A stretch of 64,000 nucleotides of DNA. It comes from Candidatus Liberimonas magnetica (GTDB taxonomy: Bacteria > Elusimicrobiota > Endomicrobiia > Endomicrobiales > JAFGIL01). Below, in pieces: positions 25,701 to 37,700 of this stretch. The DNA lies in NCBI GenBank assembly GCA_020523885.1, contig JAJAPY010000001.1:62001-126000 (forward strand), in the 5' to 3' direction. Numbering within the stretch: the stretch's first letter is position 1; each line of letters starts with the position of its first letter. A program made the position numbers and the translations under genes. The notes beneath the pieces are model-generated. The model was given only the letters and a program-made list of their open reading frames with translations, was not told the origin of the DNA and did no database searches.

Positions 25701-28700
25701 CAAAATTTGCCTGGCTGAATGCGGTCATCTCGCTTGCTGCCGGGTTGGCGCTTGGTACATTATGGCTGGTAACTGGCATGGGTCCGGTGCTTGCTATAGC
25801 CGGTGGATTGATTGTATGGCTTGGCATAATGCCGGTGCTCGGCCACGGGCTGTGGGACTGGGGCCCGTGGGGAAATACGATGTGGCGTGGCAGGATAAAT
25901 CCCGAGGCTATACCTGCTACTACCGGCAGGTTTGAGTTTATACCTAATGATCAAATAAAGAAAATGATAGCAGATATAGATTGGCTGGGTTTGTATGACA
26001 CTGCAACATATGCTCAAAACCTGATAGATACAATTATATTGCCGTTTATCGCAGAGGTTCGCAGTAATCGGAATCTTACGCTTGAAGATCAAATAAAAGC
26101 TTTGGAAGGAGTGCAAAGGTTTATAGAAGCGGTATTTAACGATCAGGTTCCATTGTTAAAACCGTATTATTTGGGCAAATCCAATATATTGCAGGCTTTC
26201 TATTTTAATCAATTATTGCCTACTATAGGACAATTAAAACAAGAACAGCACAAAGAGTCGGCACAAGAAAGAAAAAATGGATGGATTGGAAAGGGTGTGG
26301 AGTTGGTTGTTACGGATACACTTGTTAACGCAGCTGGGATTAATGAAATGCTTGGCCGGAATTTAGCTGTAGTTTCCAGAGCGATAACAACTGCAATAAT
26401 TCCGAATATAAATAAAATAGCGCCGGAAAATATTAAGGAAAGGCAGGAAGACAGAAAAATAACATTTGATGGTAAAATTATAACAATAAGGACATATAAA
26501 GGTAAAGTAATACAAACACAAACAGCAGAAGGTGTGGCAGGATTTGCAACATTTAGCGATGACGGGGTTACACTGTCTGTATCAGAAGGTTTCTGGGAAC
26601 TATGGGATGAGAGACAACCAAGTGATATTACCGATGATGAACTTAGAGTAGTTATTAGACACGAATTTGGCGAAAATAAAGCTCGCCAAGGGAATGATGA
26701 TGGATTTAACAGATATTTAGAAAATGCCAGGGCACAAATGTCCAAAGAGTTTAAAGATAGTGCTTTTGCAACTAGAGCAGTTGAAGAAATAGCCCAAAAT
26801 CTACCTATTCAAAATTTCATAAAACTTTACCACGCATATAGGACGTCATTAAATGACGATGAAGCCGAGCTTATCAAAAAAGCAGAACATATGGTAGATT
26901 TTGAAATATCAATGATTGATTTTATGCCAACCGATGAAATTATAAGTTTCTTCCCTAGCGTTAAACTGGCCGTAAATACCACAACCAATCTTAGTTATAT
27001 AATTGACAAAACTGAGTCTGCTCTCAGACAACAACAAAACAAGGAAAATGCTTTAGCCTTGATTAGCCAAGGCGGAGATCTGGCTGAATTAATTTCCGCC
27101 ATAAAACTTACTCCTATTAAGACTCCGGTTGGCCCCTCATATATAGCCACTGGCGACTTGGTAGCTCCTATTGTTGATGCTTTTGTTCAAGCATCAATAA
27201 CAATGGATGAAGATAATACAACGGATCTGTTATCTATATCGTTGGAAAAATTGATCGAAGTATGCAGTCAGAATAATGATAATTCGGATAAGGCAACATA
27301 TGTATTGCGTACCCTTTTACTAAATGATGGCGCTCATCGTATAAGAGCTATTACGATAAACCTTTTAGATAAAATGGAAAAAGAGGGCAAGTATCCCACT
27401 AATGGCACAATTAAAGATATTATTTACGGGGTATCAGTTAACGAAACTGATACAACTGTCCTTAAAAAAACATTTGATATCGCATTGAAGAAATTAGAGA
27501 GATTGGCAATAAAATCTCAACAGATAAAAACTGCAGATGGATCAAAGGATCCACAATATCAGGCTTATATGGAACTAAACAATATCTTTGTTGATTTTCT
27601 GGTATACATCTGCAAAAAAATAAATGACAATGACAGCCAAGCCGGAAAAGAAATGTTACATACTTTATCTACAATGATCGATGAAAACCGGTTTGGCGAT
27701 GATATTTCTTCGGAATTTGTTTCTAAGATTATGCAAAATACAGGGAATGATCCCCAAATATTAAAATTTATTTTAGGAAAAATTACAGGGTTAGATGAAG
27801 ATAAAGAGCTGTTAATGCAAATGATGGTGCCAAACGCTCCAATCGGACAAATAATTACCTATTTATCTGAACATGGCTTGGATAATGAGAGGTTGGGGTA
27901 TTTAATAATACGTGAAAACAAAGCAAATTTGGATTTGTTAAGAAATATTATAAATTCCGATGCAATTGATCCTCGGTTCAGATTTTATGCTTTGACATGT
28001 TTTACAGGCCAAGTTAATAAACCAGAAAATGAAGACCAATCAATAAAAGAGATTGCTGAAATGACAGACAAGTTAAGACCATATGCAATACATTTTATAG
28101 AGACCATGGTTTCTGCACAGGGATGGAGAGAAAAACTATTTAGTAACTTCTGGCTGCAGGATGAAGAGGCAAAGGTCTATGTAATGGCAGTTATTCTTTC
28201 TATGTCAACAATAAAAGATGTACCTCAATTGAATGATCCCGAGACATTCTTAAGAATAATGGCACGCAATAATAAGACTATAATCAGAGAATACCTGGAT
28301 AATGCATATAGCGACTTTGTATTAGGCGGAAATTTAATGAAAAAGGAGTCAAACAGGTTCTTTTTCCAGACTATAGCCCATGAAGTGGGGCATAACGTTC
28401 TTGTTGAACAGGAATACGTTTCTGGAGGATTAAAAGCAAATACATTTCATGAATTAGTTGCTGATTTATGCGCACTTGCATTTTCTGATTTGTTTAAATG
28501 GGAAACAGATGAGTTCAAAACTATGCTTAGATTCTCAAGCCTATTTCAGCAGGCAAAAGACTGGTATCAGTTCAATATTAAGGAAGAACATTTGGGTGCC
28601 AGGGCTATATTAGTCCTTTTAGAGAAATCATATCCTCTGCATAAATTTAACTGGCCAAGGTTGTTAAATAGTGTTTTATTCGTGTTATATGAAAGAGATA

Positions 28701-31700
28701 TTGATACTGAAAATAATTTGCAAAATTTTATGGACCAAGTGTTGCAGCAATATATCTTTAGTAGAGAAGTATACACCGGATGTTTGAAAAAATCTACAGG
28801 ATCTATTTTTACAAGAATAATAAGTTCTTTTATGTTTTCACCAAGAGCTAAAGATAGTTTTAACATATTTTTTAGCGGCAACGATGAGTTTGAAGAATTA
28901 ATAAAGACGATACAAGCCCATGCCACAATTGCTGCCACTACGCCTGCCACATATGAAGTAGGAAGGAAGCTTGGGTTTAGTGATAGTTTTACAAGGAAGT
29001 ACCTTGCGCCGGTTGCCGTATGGGAAAATGTGGTTATGAGCTTTGCGCCGTTCCTGTTCGGGAAGATACACGAGCAGTACGATGCCGATAAACAAAACAA
29101 ACTTACAAAATTTGCCTGGCTGAATGCGGTCATCTCGCTTGCTGCCGGGTTGGCGCTTGGTACATTATGGCTGGTAACTGGCATGGGTCCGGTGCTTGCT
29201 ATAGCCGGTGGATTGATTGTATGGCTTGGCATAATGCCGGTGCTCGGCCACGGGCTGTGGGACTGGGGCCCGTGGGGAAATACGATGTGGCGTGGCAGGA
29301 TAAATCCCGAGGCTATACCTGCTACTACCGGCAGGTTTGAGTTTATACCTAATGATCAAATAAAGAAAATGATAGCAGATATAGATTGGCTGGGTTTGTA
29401 TGACACTGCAACATATGCTCAAAACCTGATAGATACAATTATATTGCCGTTTATCGCAGAGGTTCGCAGTAATCGGAATCTTACGCTTGAAGATCAAATA
29501 AAAGCTTTGGAAGGAGTGCAAAGGTTTATAGAAGCGGTATTTAACGATCAGGTTCCATTGTTAAAACCGTATTATTTGGGCAAATCCAATATATTGCAGG
29601 CTTTCTATTTTAATCAATTATTGCCTACTATAGGACAATTAAAACAAGAACAGATGCAAAGAGAAGGTGGAAAAGGAAGAGGCTTTTCTGGTCGTTTGGG
29701 ACTGGGTATCGGTACTGTAAAGGATATAGTAAACGCTGTGCTGAGCCTGGCAAAGATAGATGCGGTTGTAAATATAGCTTATTTATCAGCAAGATTAGCC
29801 AAGGCCGGGCTTTCTGCTGATGAGCAGGGCGTAAGGTATGCCAGCCATGATGAAACAGGTAAGGTAAAAATAGAGGCTTCGGCAGGGGCTCTTGATAAGC
29901 TTGATAGAAAAATAGAAAAAGTCGTGTCTTTTGATTTTGATGGGGTTCTTTCGGAAGTTACACAATATGGAACTGCTGAACTGGTATCCCTGGTAAAATA
30001 TTGCAAGGAACATGGTATTAAAATTGTTGTTGCTACAACGACAAAGGCTTTAGGAGTTAACGATTTACAAATATTCTCCATGTTGTGCGGTATAAGCACA
30101 AGTGAAATTGATATTAATTCCGTAGATTTAAAGGAGGATAAATCAAAGCTGGCTGTATTACACAAGAAGTATCCTGAAGCAGATATAATCCACATTGATG
30201 ACGATAATACTTTAGCGACGCATGGATACAGCGGTAGGCTCTCCGGGTTGGCAGACATATATAAACGGTTGGAGAAAGATTTAGCTATAACAGCCAGGAT
30301 AGAGCGGCACGAAAAAATGGAGTTTAATGCGCTGAAAGTCATGGAACTCAAATCCGCTGAAGAGGCACAAGGTGAGGCAAGGCTACTTGCCGGATACTTA
30401 ACACAGCCGCAGCAGAAAAAAGAGTTTAAGGATGCAACTTACGAGGACTGGCATAAATGTGTAAAAGCAATAGCTGAACAAGCCCTGAAAGCTAATGTAT
30501 ATTCCGGAAGTTTCACGGTGTGGGGCATAACTATTGAAGACGTTACGCCGTACATCAGTGATGCGAAGCTTATCAATGCCATGGAGCTAAACATAATTGA
30601 TGAAATTATAAATGCCTTAAAAGAACTGGTTCCTGCCGTTGCAGGACAATTAGCCAAAATTTCCGCAAAGGCTGTGCTCGACCAATTAGCCAATGCAGAA
30701 GAGCCCGGCGCAGAATTAAACGAAAAGGAAATAAAAGAAACCATTGAAGAATTAAAAACATTTATAGGGGATATTTGCAATAGTACAAGAGAAATAGTAA
30801 TTAAAGCCCGCGAAAAGGGCGGGGATGCAAAAGATAGAGAAGAATATTTAAACGGTATTGAATCAGCGGTTGCAAGAACAGAACGGTTGATTCCTTCTTT
30901 TGACGAACTTTTTGAATTTATAAATAAAGGTAGTCATATTGAGCCGTATATATTTAGTGAACAGAGTATTCAAGAGATATTTAATAATATACCCGCCCGC
31001 GCTGGTTATAAAGGGAAACTTACGGTAAATATTGAACAAGGCGTAAGCTTTTCCAAAACCAACATATTCCTGATTGAACATACCATTTTAAGAGAGCTGC
31101 TTACCAATGCTGTAAAATATGGCAAAGAAGAAATAATAGTGGCTGTAAAGAAAGACAAAACCGGAAATATCGTTATTGGAGTTTCTAATATTATGATGAG
31201 TGCCGATGAGCTAAAGGCAAAAACTATTTCCAGTTCAGGAATGGGAACTCAATTGCTAAAGCATTTAGAGGAATTATTCGGTGAGGGCTATGCCTATCCT
31301 TCTCCTGTGAAAAGGCCGGTCCTCCAGGGACAAGAAGAGTATGTAGCAACTGTTACGATACCTGACACTGAACCTAAAGGCAATATATATGCATTTGTAG
31401 AAAGCACTTTGTTTCATGAAGTTGGTAATGGCATATATCTAATGCTTGGGAATTTCGAGATGGCTCAGCAAGATAACGTTGTAGACCTGAAGGATACTAT
31501 CTGGGAAGATCTGTATGGATGCACAAAACAATTGGCAGCATTACGTGAGAAGTTAAAGGGCTTGGTAACAACAGAACAGAAATTAAGGGAGCTGTTCTTG
31601 AATTGGCAAAAACGCCCTGATCCTTTAGAAATAAGGAGTTTATCCAATGAAGAAATTGAAGCTGCTGCCAGGCTTTTTGGAGTGAAAGATATTAGTAAAT

Positions 31701-34700
31701 TTGAAAACTCGCTTACTTTCAAGGAACTGGACAACTTATTACCTTATATCTATGAAGTCGTTGAACGGATCCTGGATGAATATAAGGGGCAGAAAATAAT
31801 CGTCTTTGGCCGGGATGGTGAAATTTTTTACGATGCTTTACGTACTGTCCTTGAAGGGTCTCCTGAGCAGGATAATGTAATATTATTCCCGGGCAGCCGT
31901 GCTTTCTGGCAGAATGAAGATATGACCGAACAAGAGCAGAAAAGGTTTTTAGAGAGTCTGGGGATCACAAGGCAGGCTCTTGACCGCGGTGAAAAATTTG
32001 TACTGCTTGATGCAGGTTTCAATGGTTCTCTTGCCAATCATGTTCAGTATATTATTTTACATAATTATGGTTATTCGGCTAGTTCTGAAAATGATGTAGA
32101 CCGCGTACGGAAAGCGCTTCCAAACCTGGTTCTTGGTAATTTACCGGGTATGAGGGGCATGTCTTTTGCATCAGAAATAATGCCCTTTGATGTAGAGGCT
32201 CAAGAGCTGAAAAAATTATTCCCTAAAACATTTCCCGCGGCTGTAAAAGGAGCAATTTATGCTGAACCAACAGCAAACTATATTTTTGCATTTGCTTTAC
32301 AATTGTTACCGAAATTTCATGATTTTTATAAGAAAATGATTGAACAGGATGACGGCAGTTTAATTGCGGTCCCTGAAAATAAGGCTGTTGTATCACCACT
32401 AGCGGATATTGATACTAAAACAAACCCGGACGATTCCCTGGTTAACCCTCTGGCTGCGCTGTTGATTCAAAAAAGAGTTGCCGAATATTTTGGTGCCAGA
32501 AAAGCAGATCTGTTATCCAGGTTAACAAGCAGGGCGGCTGCTCCAGCTGCTGAGCATGAAGGTGCAAAAATTGAAAGGGCAAAAACAGAACAAAACAAGA
32601 TTAATTTATGCCAAAAACTATCCGCTCTTTTAGAGACCCGTTTCGGCATTACTGGGCATGAAGATTTCAGTAAATTTCCTATGATAGAGGGGGAAATCGA
32701 AACAGTGGAAGCCGGGACAAGGATTATTACGAAGGATACAGATGCAGATTACGTATATCTGCTTTTGGATGGAAGGGTTAAAATTGAAAAGCCTATAGAC
32801 GAAGGTATTATCAGGTATGAGATCTCATCAGGAAACCTCTTTGGCGAGTTTGCCATGACGGCTTTTAACCAGAAACGTTCAGCAAATGTAGATTCTGTAG
32901 ATAGAGTTACATATCTTAAAATACCTATAAGTTCACTAAGGACCAAGGAAAGTGCAAGATTTGTCAAGTTAGTAGCAAAATATGTTGGTGCTGTTAATAA
33001 TGGCAATGAGCGTTTGGCCGGTCTTATAGAGAATAAGGATCTGAATGAACCGATAATAGGCAAACAAGGCATAACAATCACTGTGCGTCAACTTCCTGGT
33101 AAACCTGATGAATATGAAGTTATGGATAAAGATGGGAAAATTTTATATAAGGGGAATGTAATCTACTTGCCGCCTGCACGAAAACGCGAGTTTACGGGGT
33201 TTGGGTCTATTACTCAGATAATAAATGAAGTGCCGGGTTTAATTGCAGCAGCAGCGGCAAAAAGAGGGTTGGCTAGTGAAGAAATAAAAAGCTTAATGGA
33301 CCTTATTGATATGGAAGCATCTCTATCTATCGAGATGGACTTATTCACGACTTATTATCATAATTACGCACATACTTTGATAGTAACTTACGCTATATTA
33401 CACATGCTCCCCCGGGGCTTGCCTAAAAAAGATATTAAAACCGCTGTCCTTGGCGCTTTAAGGCATGATTTTGATATAAGGACAGCCGGGAAACAAGCGA
33501 ATGTAGGAAGGACAATAGCTCAACTTAGAGCGATACGTTCGCAGATTCCGTTAGATTTGGCAAAAAGCGGGGTCTTGGACATAATGAGTATAGGAGAAAT
33601 TTCAGAACTAAACAAAGCCATGCAGGCTTTTATGGCCGGGGATGTAGATTTTGATGAAATAGAAGCGGAAATTTTAAGAACAGATTTTAAGTCAAAGCCA
33701 AAAGCCTCAAATTCTTACGCCGCGTATCTTTGGCCTGACGCTGATAAAAGGAATACGGAAGTAGAAGCAATAAATGGATTGATAGGAGAAATGCGTCAAG
33801 CAACTGCGGATTTTGCCAACGGCCTAGAAACAGCAGAAGAACAAGCAGAAAGGACAGCAGAAGCAATCAGGACAAAACTGAAAGAAGTTAGAAGCCTGGC
33901 TAATAACCTGTCAGATTCAGTATTTGCAAGACGGTATTTTGAAAAGAGAATAGGTGAAATATTCTTTGCCGGAAAACCAAGAGGAGAGCTTAGCCCGGGA
34001 CAACAAAAAGAGTTTGACACCTATATAGAAGACTGGATAATTTTATGTAAAGGGCTTGAAATAGAGCTGGATTATTATGAATCATTGAAGAAGGTCGATA
34101 AAAAAAGACGCCGGGCGGTAAATCTCTATGCGACCCTAATATCAAAGGGTTGTGACCAGGCAGGGTTTACCTGGCTGTGTAAGCCTCTTGTAATAAATGA
34201 TACTGTAAAAGGTATGGCGCAGGAAGGGATTGCTGCATCTGCTGCAGGTAATTTTGTATTTTTTTATTACCAGGAATTGCTGGATTTGAAAAAACCTGAA
34301 GTCAGAACATTCCTTGAAAGTCTGCCTGAATGGGCGCTCAACATCTTTTTTAATAACATGAGATATTATGCAGATGTGTCGGATGCAGCAGGATTTGTCA
34401 AAGACAACCCAAAACACTGGTCACAAGAGTGGGAGAGGATAAAAACTGAAATACTTGAACTGCGAAACCCCGGCATTGAAAGGATGCCGGCACCGGGCGC
34501 GGCCGCGGCTAAAGCAGGCCTTTCTACAGCCATGACAAAACAAGTAAACCGCAGGGCTGAACCAGGGATGAGAAAGTGGCTTGACAAACAAAACATAACA
34601 AAAAAATGGATAAGAGCGCCGCTTGTTGCTGCTGCCAGATACATAGCTGATGAGCAGTTTATGGGCCCTGCGCTTGAAGCAGGTGAGCTTACTAAAATAA

Positions 34701-37700
34701 CAAGGCTTATAGGAGCCTATGTATTCAAAGGATTTAGTAAAACAGCCAGGGGTGAGTTGGCTGATGCGGCGAAGGGGTTTGTTAAGGGTCACGGCTATAC
34801 CGGAACGTTTAATATTTTTTGGATGTATTCCGGTCTAGCCCTAATTACAGCCGTTACAGCGATTCCCGCGATAGTGTTTGTCCCGCTGACCTGGCTTGCA
34901 AAAGGGAACAAAAAACTTGAAAATGCCATACTTTCGCCCGTCCTTTTAATAAATGCCCTAGCCCACAGCGCAGTAAATCTTGCCAACAAAGTCCTGGTTA
35001 TACTCTCGGTATTGGCAGTATCCCCGCTTTATATTTTATCGAATGTATTATCTCCTAAAAAAGTGGCAAAAACGGTTTACACGCCTTTAACGCGGAATGA
35101 AGGTGAAGAACAAGCCGGACGCAGCCCGATAATGACAGCGTTGAGAGAGAGTGTGCGCGAAGTGATTAACGTGGTTAACGAAACCATAAACCCTGCCGGG
35201 CCGGGAAATGCGGATAAGGTTACCGCCAATTCGCGTATTTCACTAGAAGGCATAAGGTCCGAGGAATCCTTGCAGGAGGCTCTTTTTAATGATGAGTTTA
35301 TTATGCGGCAGTTAAGCGATATGGCAGATGAGAAATTCCGAGAACAATTGTTTTCTCTTATAAATGCGATGGTTACGGGAACACGCCAGGGAGAGCAGAA
35401 ATATACGGGTTCAGGCACGTTAAATATTGGTTTGGAAGCATCCGGGGCTAACCTGATTTTTACTATATCCTCTACTGAAGCGGATCAGATACCTAAAGCT
35501 GTCAATGATGCTATGCTTTTATATGTTTCTCAACAACTTGGCGGAAGTTTTGAGTCGTCTTCTCTGCCGGGCGGCGCCGGCGTACAATGCAGGTTTAGTT
35601 TCCCAGAGGAGAAGTTTCCCTTTGAATCGTATAACAATAGCAAAGAAACCGGTAAAATAATTGTTCGAAACGGCAGGGTTATGTATGACTACCCGTTTGC
35701 CGCGCTTGAATTAGATAACGACTACAGCAAATCAGTTGCCTTGCATGAAGCCCTTTCGTTAGTTGAGCTTTATCTTTTGGAAAACGGTTTAGTTGATGCG
35801 CACAGGGCTCTTGCGGAGATTTACAACTCTGGAAAATTGTATGCTGAAAAAAGGTCAGAAGCAATAAATGAGCGGGAAGGGGTAGCTGTTTTTATGTATG
35901 AAGATGAAGCGCCTGTGCTGCGGGCGCAGAGCCTTATTAGTGCTTTAACAAAAAACAGTGTGCTTGCTGCAGGCTCTGAAAAGAGGTTTGACAAATGGTA
36001 CAAAGCAAAAGAGCCTGCCAGCCAGAACTTTAAAGGGAAAAAAGACGGGACTAAGGCAACCGTTCTACCGTTCAGGGTGGTGGACAGGCTGGCAATCAAA
36101 AGTGAGGAAAATGATAGGCCTGCTTTTTTAAAATTTCTGAGCCAATTAACGGAGGCAGAAAAGAAGTTTTTACATTATGATGAACATACAGCGGAAGAAG
36201 GGGCAAATCTATTCAAGAATGAAATCAGCCCTGCCCTGGCTAATTTTTATGATGCGTCACAATGGGGATTTTCCGGAGATTGGGAATTAAACAGAGCGAT
36301 AGAGATTTCAGAAATGGATAATGAGGCGTTAAGGAAGGTCCTGGAAGAAAGATTAAAAAAAGACTATTACGACTCCATGATTTATACGAGCCGGGCAAAA
36401 ATACATAATACACGGAAAGGTTATTTTCATGATTGGATGAATTTAGGTGTAAAAATATGGGGAAACTGCCATGAAAATATGCAATACTTTTCGCAAGACC
36501 CGGAAGCGATAGAAGTTGTAGGAAAAGCTATAGACACATTCATGTTATACAGGGAATGGGTATACAGGCATCAGCAGGCCGGCCCTAGAATAAAATCCAG
36601 CTATTTGTTTAATAAAAAAACGATGAGCAAGAAAAAGACAATTATAGAAGCTGTAGGCAGCTTTATGCTTACACTTGAAGAAATATCAGAAATAGAAATG
36701 ATCTTTGGAAAAACAGAAACAGGACTAGGTGGCCAATTAAAAGCGGCACCTAAAGCTAAGCTCGCTGCAGAACCTTTGCCTAGTATGCAATCGTTACTTA
36801 ATTTATTTGTTAGTAGTGTAACAGACGCTTTGAACCTGGCAAGGCTTACTGCCAGAGCATCTCTAGATTTAGCGACTACTAAAAAACAGAAAATGCTTAT
36901 AGAAAAGACTCCGATCCTGTTAGGTAAATCGTTTGTAGCGGTCTATTTTGGGAATATGAATGAAGAAGATACCAGGAAAAAGCTGGCAGGCCTGGCAGGT
37001 ACAGGTTTAAAGTCGTGGGTTCTTGAAATTGGCGGAGAGCCAAAAGGAGAAGTGATAGGAAATAATATGCAAATGGTTAATGGCCTGGAAGTAGAGGTCA
37101 GGGTTTATAAAAAAACCATAAATAAAGTTGAAATACAAGTGGTTAGCCTGGTTCCTGTACATCCTGTACAGGGGTATGAGCCGCTTGTAGCAAGGGAAGC
37201 CCTGTTTAATTTTCAGGAAAATAAAAACTGGCAGGATAGGCTTTCAGAAGCTACCGGGCTTGATTTTACCGGGTTTAAACCCGATTTGATTCAGGTTGAT
37301 AACACTTCAGTTGATATGCTTGCACCCTCTGCCAATGAAGTAAACCAGGATCAAAAAACCATTATGATTGACAATGCGGCGGTAGTCTATGCGGTAGATG
37401 ATGCCGTAGATGTCGATCCTGTAACAGGCCTCTTCAGGCTGAAAAGCGTGCCTGAGAAGGATTTCAGCCTGATAAACAGGTCGTCCGATGATTTGAGTAC
37501 TATTCTAAAAACTTTGGCAGCTGCCTTAATTTCCAATACAGGCGTGACAATACCAAAGAATATGGTTGTTTCCATGTCCAAGGAAGCGCTTGCGGAAATG
37601 GCTAAAAACCAGTTATTTGAGCGTTACACAGATGAACAGCAGTCCCAGGTTTTGGCAACGCATACTATGATAGAAGTGCCGTTTACAGAACAAGGGCCTG

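Noticed and set aside
28567-29232. Long minus-strand frame of 221 codons, and similar ones at 25,450-25,827, 26,209-26,745 and 29,779-30,351
   Set aside because: They lie antisense within the giant gene, have no ribosome sites, Ser/Leu-rich shadow composition and no recognisable domain; two share sequence only because of the 641-bp repeat.
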